DNA of 64,000 nucleotides, taken from contig JAKCPI010002620.1 of assembly GCA_023213315.1 (NCBI GenBank), positions 62,001 through 126,000 of the forward strand. The letters run 5' to 3'. The position numbers and the translations under genes were made by a program. Shown here piece by piece: positions 10,925 through 22,249 of the stretch (positions are counted from its first letter, which is position 1; each line of letters starts with the position of its first letter). The DNA is from Euborellia annulipes. Lineage: Eukaryota > Arthropoda > Insecta > Dermaptera > Anisolabididae. The notes under the pieces were generated by a model. That model ran no database searches. It was not told the DNA's origin and saw only the letters and a program-made list of their open reading frames with translations.

Positions 10925-12676
10925 AGGAGAGAGAGAGAGAGAGGGGGGGGGGAGTTTTAATCAAAACAAAACAAATGTCAATTGAATTTCATATAAAGCC
11001 CTTTTTAAATATTAATTTATTTGTTTTTTGTTTTCCCTCTAATAAATTTATTTGCTTTCCCCCCCCCCCTCCCTCTCCCCCTCCCCCTCCCCCACACTCC
11101 TTTTCGAATAAATAAATAAATACTGACAAGCAGCGCTCTTGTTTTTCTATTATCTAATCACATGTCAAAATCACATATTGTCTCTCTCTCTCTCTCTCTC
11201 TCTCTCTGTGAGCGCTTTTAATATTAAAAAAAAAAAAATACAAAATATGAGAGAGAGAGGATGTGTTGAATAAAATATCGTTGATAATATTTTATTTAGC
11301 TATAATATTAATCTTCTCATCCTCTTGTAGGTGGGGTGGGGGGGGGGGGATTCATTTATAGCCTCTCTCTCTCTCTCTCATTATTATTAATCATACATAA
11401 GCTGTTATGATTTATTGAGATAATAGCAGAATTGGAATGAGCGGGAAAGAGGAGTGGGGGAGGGGGGGGATTTGACTGGCCATTCACTAATAGAGGAGGA
11501 CTAAAAAGGATAATCAACCCCTTCGCCCCACCCCCTCCCCTGCTCTGCTTTGCTGATTACCAGAGAACGACAGGGACAGAGAGACCTCGGATTAGAGTCG
11601 ACGTTCGCCACGTTTCGGGTTCTTCTTCAAGGCATTTAACGTAGATGACCTTTCACTTTTCCTTCTAATACTCCTCTTCTCTGTAGGGTTATTTTAATAT
11701 CTGCATCTGGTCAAAAACGAAAAGTAAAATGAAATTCGGCAAGAATCATTTAGTGTTTTTTTTTTTTTTTGACGTGACAACGTCTTACAACTCATGTGTG
11801 TATAGTGGCTGGGTGGGGAGGCAGGCACGGAAAAGTTTAGTGGCTTGAATAACTCCTCTGTCTTAAGAGGTATAATTATGCGGTTAGAAAGAATGATTTT
11901 TCAGCTAAAGATTTCACCATTTATTTTATTCCTATCAATTCATTTTACCGCCCTGCGGTAAATTCTAATTTGAAAGTTTAAACCCCTCTAGATTCCGAAA
12001 GGCGAATCAGATCAGACTAAATGTGATGTCAATTTGTGCCAGGAAGAAAACCTCTAATTGACTATATAATCAAATCGCGTTTAATAAACTCTAAAATCAA
12101 TTATTTTTTCCACAAAACCTCATTTTTTAAGCAAAAGTCGCCCTTAATGGTTAAAAGTTTGGTCACACCTGTCATATATTGTTACTCTGAAAATGTTTGG
12201 ACATGTTTGTGAATGGGAACAAAGTACGAGTAAAAACAAACAAACAATACTTTCTCTCTATATATTTCAATATAGGTAAGAGATATTAAAAATAGTTTGA
12301 AGTCGGGCAAAAGAAGTTGTCACGTTAAAAAGCCACCGGCTGTGTAAAAGACACCAAATTTTTTTTTTTTTTTTTTAGAATTATTTCAAAGTCGATCCAA
12401 TTGTGCAAAAAAATCAAAATCTCTATCATGTAGATAACGCTAAAATAAAATTGCCTCCCCCCCACTCCATGTTTTTGTAATCGTCAGAGATGGACTCTCT
12501 GCGACTGTTTCACCTCCGAGACGTTTAATATTCATCATCATCATCCTGATGATGATGACGTAGAAGAGGAAAAGGGGGGAGTGTTGGTTACATATTCGAT
12601 TCGATTGTTGTATAATTCGCAATTCTCTTGCTCGTTCTCACCCCTTTTATCTGTAAATTAGTCATCCATCCCCCCT

Positions 12677-12707
<31 letters not shown>

Positions 12708-12870
12708 TATTCAATTAACTTCACCATCGGCACGAGTGAGTGGGGGGGGGGGGGTTTCAAACCAGAAGGGATTTTCTATCTAGCAGCATAGGAGATACAA
12801 GAGAGAGAGAGAGAGAGAGAGAGAGGCTAATTAATTTTAAATTCTCTCTCTCTTATAAATAAATGAAGTG
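10925..12870. repeat. Cluster of simple repeats and homopolymer runs
   Basis: Dense (AG)n/(CT)n tracts at about 10927-10950, 11180-11206, 11363-11378, 12683-12705 and 12800-12825; poly-G or poly-C at about 11060, 11337-11350 and 12740-12753; poly-T at 11757-11770 and 12360-12376. No exon is recognised. Confidence 0.8.
12080..12290 (-). mobile_element. hAT-like non-autonomous element end (family D), copy 1
   Basis: Matches the inverse of 15705-15890. The shared text includes AAACCTCATTTTTTAAG, the AAGTTTGG...CAC block, TGTCATATATTGTT and ACAATACTTTCT. CAGGTGTGACCAAACTTTTA read on the minus strand resembles hAT termini, in which CAG is followed closely by CAAACTTT. Confidence 0.5.
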
Positions 12871-13033
12871 ATGTTGATGATGATGATTATTTCAATTAAA
12901 ATAATAGATATATAATTCATTTCATTTTGTTGTTTACATGTGTTTAAAAAGAAGAGAAGACGAATTCTCTATAGTCTTTGGGAAAATGTGATTGCTTTTA
13001 AGGGAGGCAACCCTTTCGCTCTTAATAACACCG

Positions 13034-13082
13034 ATGCCCTGGAAAGGCTGGAGATCCTGGGTTCGATTCCCAGAGGCCTTAG
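13034..13082 (+). repeat. tRNA-like SINE head fragment
   Basis: GATCCTGGGTTCGATTCCCAG is an excellent Pol III B box with T-arm pairing. No full cloverleaf is present, so it is a SINE head rather than a tRNA gene. It abuts the palindrome of repeat A copy A5. Confidence 0.5.
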
Positions 13083-13116
13083 ACCGCATGGCCTCACCAA
13101 CAAGAGAATAATAAAA

Positions 13117-13980
13117 ATCTGGTGTGACTGGCGCACAGCACACAACTTTCTCTTACCCTTCGGTAAGAGAAAGTTGTCCCGTGCTGGTCACACCAGATTT
13201 TTTGTGTCGAGATATATTTAGTTTCCGATAGCACCTTAGTTTCAAACTTGCATTTTAAATGTTGACTGCTTCAAATAAACTATGGTTATTTTTCAAAATT
13301 TTAATCTCATATTTGGACATTTTATACACAATATAGATTCGTAAATAAATACAAAATTTCATAAGAATTGGGAAAAAAAATTTTAAATGCCTAAAAAGTT
13401 CCAAAGGGGACCCCCTTTTGAATCGAAATTAACATACAAATCCCTATAGGAAATTAACATTGTTTCTATGCGAAGATAAGGTGGAAAGGGAATTTAAAAA
13501 GAGTAGAGAGAGACGATAATGTTTGCAAGTGAGAGAGAGACATATATGTTTTCTTTGAAACAATTAAAGACACAAATAAATTTAAAAAAATGGGAATTTA
13601 AATAATAATTGATTTTTAATCTAATAAAAAGAAAAAGATTTAAATTCCGTTACCATGGCAACCATTTCTATCTTTCCTATGAAGAACAAGAGTAAAGTGG
13701 TCTTCAGAAGATTTCAACGGCAAAATGAGAATATACATTTTAAAGAGCATCTAAAAAATAATTGATTTATGAATTTTAAAAAAATCGTTGGAGGGAATTT
13801 TGAGAAAATCGAAAAAAACTGAAAAAGTACATCAGTAAAGTACTAGTACTTTTTGGCCGATTTTGTTCAAAAGCTTATTTTGAGATTCTTCAAAGGTACC
13901 TAAGTTAAATATAAAATTTCAATCCGCTAGCTCAACTCCTTCATGCTAAAAAAATCGTTACACACACACACAGACACACA

Positions 13981-14017
<37 letters not shown>

Positions 14018-14151
14018 CAATTTGCGGGACCCACTTTTTTGGACTCAGGGGACCTCAAAACATGTATATCCATCAAAATCTGGACATCGAATTTTTGACA
14101 TGATCGCAATACTTTCTCTCTCTATATATTTCATATATAGGCCAAGAGAAA
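13117..14151 (-). mobile_element. Repeat A copy A5, long form
   Basis: Starts with the terminal palindrome (about 13117-13202; arms AATCTGGTGTGAC and GTCACACCAGATT), then about 440 bases absent from most copies, then the usual body with X-box (13649-13662), AGTACTAGTACT and a (CA)n tract (about 13962-14012). It ends with ATACTTTCTCTCTATATATT near 14110. The long-form segment is shared with copy A13 (29265-29700) in opposite orientation. Confidence 0.8.
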
Positions 14152-14780
14152 GTAAAAAGAGTAGAGACAGGCGATAATGTTTGCAAGTGGGAGAGAATAT
14201 ATATATGTTTTCTTGGAAACAATTAAAACAGAAATAAAATAAAAATAAATGGGAATTTAAATAATAATTGATTTTGAATCTAATAAAAAGAAAAAGATTT
14301 AAATTCCGTTACCATGGCAACCATTTCTATCTTTCCTATGAAGAACAAGAGTAAAGTGGTCTTCAGAAGATTTCAACGGCAAAATGAGAATATACATTTT
14401 AAAGAGCATCTAAAAAATAATTGATTTATGAATTTTAAAAAAATCCTTGGAGGGAATTTTGAGAAAATCGAAAAAAACTGAAAAAGTACATCAGTAAAGT
14501 ACTAGTACTTTTTGGCCCATTTTGTTCAAAAGCTTATTTTGAGATTCTTCAAAGGTACCTAAGTTAAATATAAAATTTCAATCCGGTAGCTCAATTCCTT
14601 CATGCTAAAAAAATGGTTCCACACACACAGACACACAGAACAATTTGCGGGACCCACTTTTTTGGACTCAGGGGACCTCAAAACATGTATATCCATCAAA
14701 ATCTCGACATCGAATTTTTGACATGATCGCAATACTTTCTCTCTCTATATATTTCATATATAGGGTAAGAGAAAGTAAAA
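14152..14780 (-). mobile_element. Repeat A copy A6, tandem duplicate of A5
   Basis: Nearly repeats 13498-14151: GAGTAGAGACAGGCGATAATG, X-box (14308-14321), AGTACTAGTACT and CGACATCGAATTTTTGACATG in the same order and spacing, but with a much shorter (CA)n tract. Head-to-tail arrangement. Confidence 0.8.
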
Positions 14781-15225
14781 ATAAAATTTTTCCAAAAAAT
14801 TTCCATCTCTAAGCTCTCCTTGCATTAAATATTATTTAAATAATTTGGTTTTCATATTAAATTTTTCTTCTTATAAAAAGTCGTCCCCTTCCACTTTTAT
14901 TTATTTATGCCTGGTCTAATTTATTTTTTGCGCTCTTTGGCTTGATCAATTTCAATAATATTAATAGACTCACTCTTTGAAAAAGCTAGGCGTACTATTG
15001 GTATTCAAGTTAATAGACAAACCACCCTTTGTGTAGATATCACTAGTTCCCCAAGGATAGGAAGAAAATTGCCATTGGCTGGCTGTCCTCCTTCAGTTGG
15101 AGAGAAGGAGGCACATAAATATATCTCGAAACGTCTCCAGAGGCATGAAGTAGGGTACATGTATATAAGGGAAGGGGTCGTTCAAGTATTATGTAACGCA
15201 TTTTTGAAGATTTTCGACCTGCCCA

Positions 15226-15480
15226 CGGAGCTTGGAGTAGTTGGTAGCGTGCCTACCTTCTATACCGAACGTCGCGGGTTCGGACCTCAGGCAGTCTAAT
15301 GATTTTATTTAAGGCATTTGGATACCAAATGGTTTAAATAAGGATGCCTGGACCCCCAATATGTACATTAATCAATAATGGGTATCGTTTAAAGTCTTAA
15401 ATGGCCTAAGTTGCCGAAAAGACTGTGTGAATGTGAGTGTGATTGAGCAAAAAAATGTGAATGTTTAAAAAAAAAAAAAG
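15226..15480 (+). mobile_element. SINE-A, full-length copy
   Basis: tRNA-derived SINE. The head GCTTGGAGTAGTTGGTAGCG (A-box-like) and GCGGGTTCGGACCTC (B box) are spaced as in a tRNA. It is followed by a body with GGCATTTGGATACCAAAT, GGACCCCCAATATG and TTGCCGAAAAGACTGTGTGAATG, and a poly-A tail (about 15466-15479). This is the reference copy for the other SINE-A calls. Confidence 0.75.
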
Positions 15481-15704
15481 ATTTTTGACCCCCCCCCCCC
15501 CCTCCCCAAATAATCCGCCGTAACATTTTTCTTGGACCCCCACCCCCTAGACGTTACGTAACGCCCAAGTAGCCATTTTTATCTAAAAGTCACTATTATG
15601 TTGCGCAAAGTATCAAAAAGTCACAGTTCGCTCTAAGCTCCCTTGGTGTGTGGATGTGTCGCCTATCTCTTTTAATCACTTTTGCTGTAATAATAAATAA
15701 AAAA

Positions 15705-15890
15705 TTGTCCAATATATGAAATATATAGAAAGAAAGTATTGTTTGTTTTTTTTTTTAATCGTACTTTGTTCTTATTAACAAACATTTCATACATTTTCAT
15801 AGAAACAATATATGACAAGAGTGCCCAAACTTTTATCCATTAAAGGCGACCTTATCTTAAAAAATGAGGTTTTGTGAAAAAAATAATTTC
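15705..15890 (+). mobile_element. hAT-like non-autonomous element end (family D), copy 2
   Basis: Inverse of the 12080-12290 element. Carries GAGTGCCCAAACTTTTATCC and AAAAATGAGGTTTTGTG. Its other side runs into a repeat A-like start (ATATATAGAAAGAAAGTATTG). Confidence 0.5.
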
Positions 15891-15899
15891 TTTTGGAGA

Positions 15900-16580
15900 G
15901 ATTAAAAAAAAAAACAAACTATTTTTTTCCAATTTAAAATTGCCTCAAAGAATAAAAACAAAGAGACTCAGAGCACTCTGGCGGAGATGAGGTGCAAACA
16001 ATCAGTCAGGCTTCCACTGCTGCTCTCGTTCGGTTCGTTTTCTCTAAATGATTCTATTTAGTGCTTTAAAAAATTATTAAATGTGTTCAGTGAGTTTAAT
16101 TTTCATTGTGATGTGTCTTCAAGTATTAAATTTTATATCGTGAAAGACGCCATCACCTTTGAATCAGGTATATTGAAATTTATTTAATTAATTTTTTATG
16201 GGCGTTTGTTAAGAAGGAGGTTCCATCCATGTGTACGGGGAATTTTTTTTTATTTCTCTTTATTATTATTATTTTTTTTTTTAAAGGAGATGTTTATAGA
16301 TAATGGAAGATGTTATAAAAAGATCTTTTTTAATTTTCCAATTTTATTACTTTGTTTAACAAAATTTTTTTATAAATTAACTGTACGCTACTAGTGTTTT
16401 GATTAAACCCACAAATATCGGAACAAATTCATTTTGATTCATCGTCCTTAGGCCTATGTAACCATAATATTTTTCATATTATTTAATAACAAAATTAAGA
16501 ATGGAAATTCTTTTCATTGTCTATTTTTAGCCGGCGACAATCAGAATGAAAGGGAGGTGGAGGGCGGGGGGAGGGGAGGG
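15900..16580. other. AT-rich non-coding sequence
   Basis: No supported feature. A (T)n-rich stretch lies at about 16245-16285; short ORFs are low-complexity. Confidence 0.45.
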
Positions 16581-16582
16581 GG

Positions 16583-16812
16583 AGGCGCCAATCGTTGCTT
16601 AAACAGTTCTCACCTTCGTCCCGCCTAAATAACTTTATATCTTATTTAAATTAATAGTTTTTATTTATTTAGGAATTTATTTTGCGATGATATGTGATTC
16701 TCAATCAATTTGATAATCTGATTGAAATGGTATTTATATTATAAATATAATAAGATATCAAGTTAATTAGGCGGGACGAACGTGAGAACTGTTTAAGAAA
16801 CGATTGGCGCCT
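16583..16812. mobile_element. Foldback MITE, about 230 bp
   Basis: Arms of about 65 bases: AGGCGCCAATCGTTGCTTAA at the left and its inverse TTAAGAAACGATTGGCGCCT at the right, followed by an inverted GAACTGT/ACAGTTC and AGGCGGGACGAA block with a short AT-rich centre. Non-coding. Confidence 0.75.
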
Positions 16813-16939
16813 GCTCTCTCTCTCTCTCTGTATATATACTGGTATATTAACATATACATATAGGTAAGAGCCATTAATAATTAAAATTTTTATATCATAT
16901 TTTAAAGCAAATTATTAATTATTTCTAGTAGGTGCATAT

Positions 16940-17830
16940 TTTTACTTTCTCTTACCTATATGTATATGTTAATATACTGTACATATATAGACTATATGGA
17001 CCCTGTTACGCATTGGCGTGTCAAGCGCCAGCTACAGAGATTTGAGAAAATTAACACTTAAGTTTTTTGTTTTGATTAGATTATATATAATTTTTTTTGT
17101 CATTTGTGCAAGTAACATTAAATATAAATTTTTTTTAGGACATATTTCATAAAAAATACTATTAATTATAGCATTTGAAACAATATTCCGTGCTTAACTC
17201 AATTTTTAAATTTTTTTGGCCCTTGACACACTAATGCCTAATGGGGTCCATATAGAGAGAAAGTATTGGCTTCATGTCAAAAATTCGATTCGAAGATTTT
17301 GATGGATAGGCCTATACACGTTTTGAGGTCCCCTATATAAAAAAAAAGTGGTTTTCGCGACATGGTCTGTCTGTGTGTATCCAATTTAAAACATGAAGAA
17401 ATTGAGCTAGGATGTTGAAATTTTATATTTAAGTTAAACACTCCCCTAGGGCGTGAAAATAAGCTTTTAAACAAAATCTGTCAAAAACTACTAGTACTTT
17501 ACTGATGTACTTTTTCAGTTTTTTCGATTTTCTCAAAATTCGCTTCAACAATTTTGATTAAAATTCATAAATCTATTATTTTTTAGATGCTCTTTAAAAT
17601 GTATATTCTCATTTAGATCTCATCATAGAAAAGATAGGAGGAATAGTTGCTATGGTAACAAAATATAAATATTTTGGCATACATCTTGAAATTCGAATCC
17701 TTCCTTACTGTCGGGAAATTAAATATATGTCGACACAAAAAATCTGGTGTTAATAGCACATAACACAACTTTCGATTACCGAAGGTAATCGAAAGTTGTG
17801 TGCTGTGTGCCAGTCACACCAGATTTTTTT
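16940..17830 (+). mobile_element. Repeat A copy A7, interrupted by a MITE
   Basis: The left start TTTTTACTTTCTCTTACC (about 16943) is separated from AGAGAGAAAGTATTGG (17255) by the MITE at 16997-17250. The body continues through a degenerate X-box (17646-17659, GTTGCTATGGTAAC) to a near-perfect terminal palindrome (about 17739-17827). Confidence 0.75.
16997..17250. mobile_element. TIR MITE nested in repeat A copy A7
   Basis: Ends TGGACCCTGTTACGCATTGG and the inverse of CCTAATGGGGTCCA, flanked by TATA on both sides (16993-16996, 17251-17254). This is compatible with a TA-targeting element. AT-rich interior without coding. Confidence 0.65.
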
Positions 17831-17850
17831 TTATTCAAGTCTTGACAAAA

Positions 17851-17880
17851 GGCCTGGAGATTGTCCGAAACGTCGGCCAA
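17851..17880 (+). ncRNA. Degenerate hammerhead-like motif
   Basis: GGCCTGGAGATTGTCCGAAACGTC, then GGCC. The GAAAC-GTC part and the outer GGCC/GGCC pairing are retained, but the core reads CTGGAGA instead of CTGANGA and stem II is weak. Probably an inactive relative. Confidence 0.25.
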
Positions 17881-18521
17881 AAATTAAACATTTTGTTTTG
17901 CTCTACTCTCGTTGCAAATCATATTGATGCAACTTTGTTGTTTTTTTGACCTCTATCGGCCCTTCAATATGTGTCAAAACACTGTCACTAGTAGCAATGA
18001 ACCATCAACTGTTTGGTCTTTGTCTCCTCAACAGGTTCTTTTTAGTGAGAGAAAAGGGAGGGTTTAATAGAAAAAAAAAAAAAAAAACTAAACTAAACTA
18101 GCTGTAACTGTGGAGTAAATCTTCTTTTTGTTGTTGTTGTTGTTGTTGTTGATCAATGATGACCTCTTGCTTAAAGGCAAAGTAAGAAAGGGTTGTAGAC
18201 AAAGCACTTTCTGACAATTGACTCCCTCACTGTGCTATTGGCACAGCAAACCAAGAAGTCATTTCCCCAATTACCACAGGGTGCCGGTGGTTCGGTTACA
18301 ACCAGGGTGGGCAAAACCGGTTTTAATCAAATTTTGACCAGTGGTTTTTATTGAAATAAATAAATAAATTTAATATTGTAACTTATATTTCGGGAGAATT
18401 ACATAAAACATAAAAACTTGAACTTAAAAATAAATAAATATAAATTTTATGTTTACAAGAATTTCGGACCAATAGTTTCAATTAAAAGTTGGGAGTTTTG
18501 AAAAAAAAATCCAACATAAAC

Positions 18522-18884
18522 AATCTGGTGTGACTGGCCGCACAACTCAAGAAACTTTCTCTTACATTCGCTGATTGAAAGTTGTGTTCTCTGCTGATCA
18601 CACCAGATATTTCGAGCCGACATATATTTAGTTCCTGACAGTACAGTATATTCGATTTCCCAGATGTACATTTTTTTTTTTTTTTAGTTAAAAAACATTC
18701 ACACTTTTTCTCATTCACAGTCTTTTCGGCAACTCCGGCCATATAAGACTTTTACGATTATATAGGCCTAGGTTATTATCTATTGGAGGTCCAAGCATTT
18801 GTAAAATTTATAAACATGGGAAAATATTTATATTTTGTTACCATGGCAATCATTTCTCCTATCTTTCCAATGAAGTACAGGAGT
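18522..18884 (-). mobile_element. Repeat A copy A8, left part, with a SINE-A fragment
   Basis: Terminal palindrome at about 18522-18612, then family sequence broken at about 18670-18799 by a minus-strand SINE-A 3' half (T run, ACACTTTTTCTCATTCACAG, TTTTCGGCAACTCCGG). The body resumes with the near X-box GTTACCATGGCAAT (18837-18850) and runs to AAGTACAGGAGT (18873-18884), where LINE-2 begins. Confidence 0.75.
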
Positions 18885-19744
18885 GGATAAAGGGCATAGC
18901 AAATAAGCGGAAATGAAATGGAGACTATTTGGCAAAAAGGGCAGCTAACTTCGATCCCCTCTCTCAGAATGTCACCTTGGAGAGATATAGTAACATTGGT
19001 GAAGGAAAACATCCGGAAAAGGTGGGCGCTCAACTGGTCATACACATCCCTCACAAGAGGCTCATTCCTATTCAAAAATAAGCCGTTCCCATCAGAACCC
19101 TGGTTTAATAGACATCGCAATTTAAATAGACAAGAAATAGTCACGTTCAACAGACTCCGAATTGGCCATACTCTTTGCAACGCACATCTCAACCGATTCG
19201 CAATAGTTCGTCTGCCCAATGCTCCTGTCTCTGTCCCTAGAACTCCAGAACATCTTATATTCAGCTGTCCTCTACTTAAAACACACAGAAGTCCTTTCAT
19301 AGCTGCAGTACGACCTAACTTCAGAGACCCACCTTCATACAACCAATTCCTGAAACACGCCAACAAATAACAATTCAAGCTGTCCACAAATTTTCCATAG
19401 CATCAAAGCTCAAAATTTAAGTTTGGACAATAGATTAGTGACAGTTTTTTACTAATATTATTGTAAAATGTTTTTAATATCCATGTTTTTCGTAGCAATG
19501 TTTTCTATTGTGTAATTTTATAGTCTAGTTTTTTCTATTTTATAGTTTTGGATATTCTTTTTCTTTTTATGAATGTGTTAATTTGGTTGTATATTATTTT
19601 ATTGTGTTATTGGTACCCTGTTTTTGTATTGTTTATTTTCTATGATGTTTTGTATTAATGTATCTTGTTATATATATATATATATATATGTATTTGGGTT
19701 AAACCCTATGGTCTGGAGGGGAAATAAAAAAAAAAAAAAAAAAA
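18885..19744 (+). mobile_element. LINE-2: 5'-truncated 3' end of a related RNase H LINE
   Basis: Only the last part of the coding region and the 3' UTR are present, ending in a poly-A tail (about 19725-19744). It is bounded by an exact 12-base target duplication AAGTACAGGAGT (18873-18884 and 19745-19756), and the target is the same position in repeat A that LINE-1 occupies. The protein differs from LINE-1 at many positions, so these are separate subfamilies, not copies of one event. A (TA)n tract lies at about 19670-19690 in the UTR. Confidence 0.85.
18886..19370 (+). pseudogene. C-terminal RNase H/zinc-knuckle remnant of the LINE-2 ORF
   Basis: Begins within the end of RNase H (TGGATAAAGGGC corresponds to the WVKGHC segment of LINE-1) and continues through PWRDIVTLVKENIRKRW, LNRQEIVTFNRLRIGHT and TPEHLIFSC to a stop at 19368-19370. 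The segment matches residues about 561-725 of the LINE-1 protein. The very start contains an in-frame stop (AAATGA near 18914), and the first of the knuckle cysteines is altered, so it is not functional. Confidence 0.8.
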
Positions 19745-19807
19745 AAGTACAGGAGTAAAGTGGTCTTCTGAAGATTTCAATGGCAAAATGAGAATATACA
19801 TTTGAAA
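19745..19807 (-). mobile_element. Repeat A copy A8, right remnant
   Basis: AAGTACAGGAGTAAAGTGG, TTCTGAAGATTTCAATGGC and GAATATACATTTGAAAGAG: the expected continuation of the copy split by LINE-2, then truncated. Confidence 0.75.
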
Positions 19808-19854
19808 GAGAAAGTTGGTTGCCCAAATAGAGAGCGTGACAATATCGTCAACAT

Positions 19855-19985
19855 ACTGTATATCGATGACTTCCGGCGGGCGTTTTTGGGGGCCACCTAT
19901 CCCGATTTCCCGCACCGCTTGGCGTTGCTTAACAACATTGATCTTGGTGGCTGTTGTTTATTCTTCTTGCCAGGCCGACTTTTGA
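19855..19985 (+). repeat. Conserved 100-bp segment R, copy 1
   Basis: Shares a block of about 105 bases with 56075-56215: CTTCCGGCGGGCGTT, GGCGTTGCTTAACAACATTG and GTGGCTGTTGTTTATTCTTC. In both copies one plus-strand frame stays open and reads FRRAF...LALLNNIDLxGCCLFFLP. The function is unknown: it could be a piece of a mobile ORF, or the frame conservation may be by chance. Confidence 0.5.
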
Positions 19986-19989
19986 AATA

Positions 19990-20830
19990 AAAAAAAAACC
20001 GCGTCATCGTCCCTATCTAAGCAACGTGCGACGTGCAATTCTCTTCTTATGACTTTGTTGTTTTTTGTCATTTTCCCTTTATATTCGTTGCTTACAAAAA
20101 AAGAAAAGAGATACAATGTGAGAAACGTGTATTTTTGTTCTTTTTTCTGGACATCTTATTATTTCATTTCTCTTCGAGAGATGATGGCATCCCTTGGACC
20201 AATTAAAAAGAAAACGAGCGAGTGAGTGAGGGAGGGAGGGAATATTTGTCACATACATTTAACGCCCCTTTTGTTGAGGAGCGAGCGTTAAGGGAAACAC
20301 CGTAAATATGTGCGAGGGTTGAAATTTATGTTATGGGATTTGTTTTATCGCAAAAGAGAGAGAGAGAGATTGCCAATGGGGGAGAAAATGTTCGAGAAGG
20401 GTGCTTGCTCCCCTCCCCGAATAAAAAATAACAACCCCCTCCCCCCTCTTCTGCCTCTCGTTTGTTCTTTATGACTTTATGTGAAACACGCACACACACA
20501 CACACACACACACGGAGCAAAAGAGCTACTAAAAAAAAATAATGAATTTTTGATTTTATTATTAAGATAATATTGCAGTGTGTGTGTGTGTGTGTGTGGC
20601 GGTTTGTGGTGTGAATGAAGCACATCCATGACTGTGTTAAAACAAAACCAAAGAGTTATGACTCTTTTTCTGGGTCACAACTTTTTGTGTTTTATTTCAA
20701 AATGCGGAAAGAGCAAAAAAATAGAGGGTGGGAATGGCAATCACTTGACAAAACAAAACAAAAACTAGACCATCAAATTAAGAAAACTTTGCTGGTGGTG
20801 AGCAAACAACTCTGTCAGTATATTTTGCCA
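19990..20830. other. Non-coding stretch with microsatellites
   Basis: Contains (CA)n at about 20489-20512, (GT)n at about 20578-20598 and GAGAGAGAG at about 20354. No exon or mobile element is recognised. Confidence 0.5.
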
Positions 20831-20831
20831 T

Positions 20832-21335
20832 TTTACTTTCTCTTACCTCTACCTGGTATAGGCTATATGTTAATACTGTATATATAGAGTCAAAAATTCG
20901 ATGTCGTGATTTTGACGGATATCCACGTTTTGAGGTCCCCTGAATCCAAAAAAAAAGAGGTTTTCGCGACATGGCCTGTCTGTGTGTGTGTGTGTGCATG
21001 TGAACAAAATATCTCAAGAAGGAAATGCTCTTCGAGGTTGGAATTTTAAATTTCTATAAGGCACCCCCTGGAGACGTGGCACGAACCTTTCGAACGAAAT
21101 CGGCCAAAGAAGTACTAGTTAGTACTGTACTGACGTACTTTTTCAGTTTTTTTTTTTTTTTTGATTTTCTCAAAATTTGCGCTAACGATTTTGATTAAAA
21201 TTTCAAAAATCAATTATTTTTTGATGCTCTTTCAAATGTATATTCCCACTTTACTCCTGTACTCTATAGAAAAGATAGAAATGGTTGCCATGGTAACAAA
21301 ATATAAATATTTCCCCATACTTATAAATTTTATCG
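20832..21335 (+). mobile_element. Repeat A copy A9
   Basis: Starts TTTACTTTCTCTTACC, has GTTTTGAGGTCCCCTGA, a short (GT)n, an expanded AGTACTAGTTAGTACT, and an exact X-box (21284-21297). It ends before the terminal palindrome. A weak palindrome-like GTGATGCG...CACATCAG trace lies at about 21475-21500. Confidence 0.75.
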
Positions 21336-21339
21336 TTTT

Positions 21340-22200
21340 ACGCATACACTTATTTTTTTTTTGATCTTTTCGACATCCTAGGCAATTTCGACCCCATTTC
21401 TAATTTCGTCAATTTATTGGAAGAAGCATCACAGCCATCTTACTATTTTATAAATGTTGCTTAAAAAACGTGTTGTGATGCGCTTGCTCACATCAGATTT
21501 GTTTGTCTTTTTAATATAAAAAAAACCTCTTTATTACGTGAGCAGAGGGAGGCTCTCTCTCTCTCTCTCTCTTTTATTTATTTTTGAATAACACATGTTA
21601 AATTTCATTTTTTTTTTTGTGCTTAATAAGCTCAAATAATAAATGGGAGGGAGAAAAAAGAACGAAAGAGGGAGATTAAATTGTTATTTTAAAAATTAAT
21701 TTCAAAAATGTCATTATTAATATTTAAAAATATCATATAATCCCCTCTGTGTCCCTCATAAAAAAAAAAGCTTGACATTTATATAATTTCTCTCTCTTTT
21801 GTGACACAATCATTCAGGCTCTTTATTAAAACGACTCTCTCCTCTCTCTCCCTCTCCCTCTCCCTTTGCTGGCTGCTGCAAAACGCCAATGGGCCTGCCT
21901 CCACAAGGGAGAGAAGAGAGAACATAAAAGGGCATAAGCGCTTTATGTGTTCCATCGTTGGTTGGACACATTAGGAACGAGAAGAGAGGAGGGTTCTCTC
22001 TTCCCTTCTCTCTATGAATACGAAACCAACACCAACCAACCACCTCATTGTTATTGTTATTATTATTGCTGCCTCTGCCTCGGAAATGGTCATAATTAAC
22101 ATCTTTTCTCTCTTCTCCTTAAATATTGATATGAAAAGTCAAATTACAAAATAATATCAAAGGCAACATTAACGAAATAATTTCATTTCTAGTCACGTGG
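21340..22200. other. Non-coding sequence with CT/GA tracts
   Basis: (CT)n at about 21552-21572 and several GAGA-rich lines. No supported gene; short ORFs look random. Confidence 0.45.
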
Positions 22201-22203
22201 TTT

Positions 22204-22245
22204 CAGGGGCGCCGGAACGAATTTGAATCAGGGGGGGGGCAAACA
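22204..22245 (+). repeat. Poly-G-associated repeat end (GGGGCG...G8-12)
   Basis: CAGGGGCGCCGGAACGAATT runs into a nine-base G run. The same design, a GGGCGTA-like start and then a G run after 15-30 bases, occurs at 28804-28850, about 45712-45770 and 62217-62255. This resembles a widespread class of metazoan repeat ends. Confidence 0.4.
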
Positions 22246-22249
22246 AATT

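Noticed and set aside
13034..13082. True tRNA gene
   Set aside because: Only the B box and T-arm are well formed; no acceptor or D-arm pairing fits. A SINE head is a better explanation. The same applies to 38781-38852, 49195-49265 and 58968-59037.
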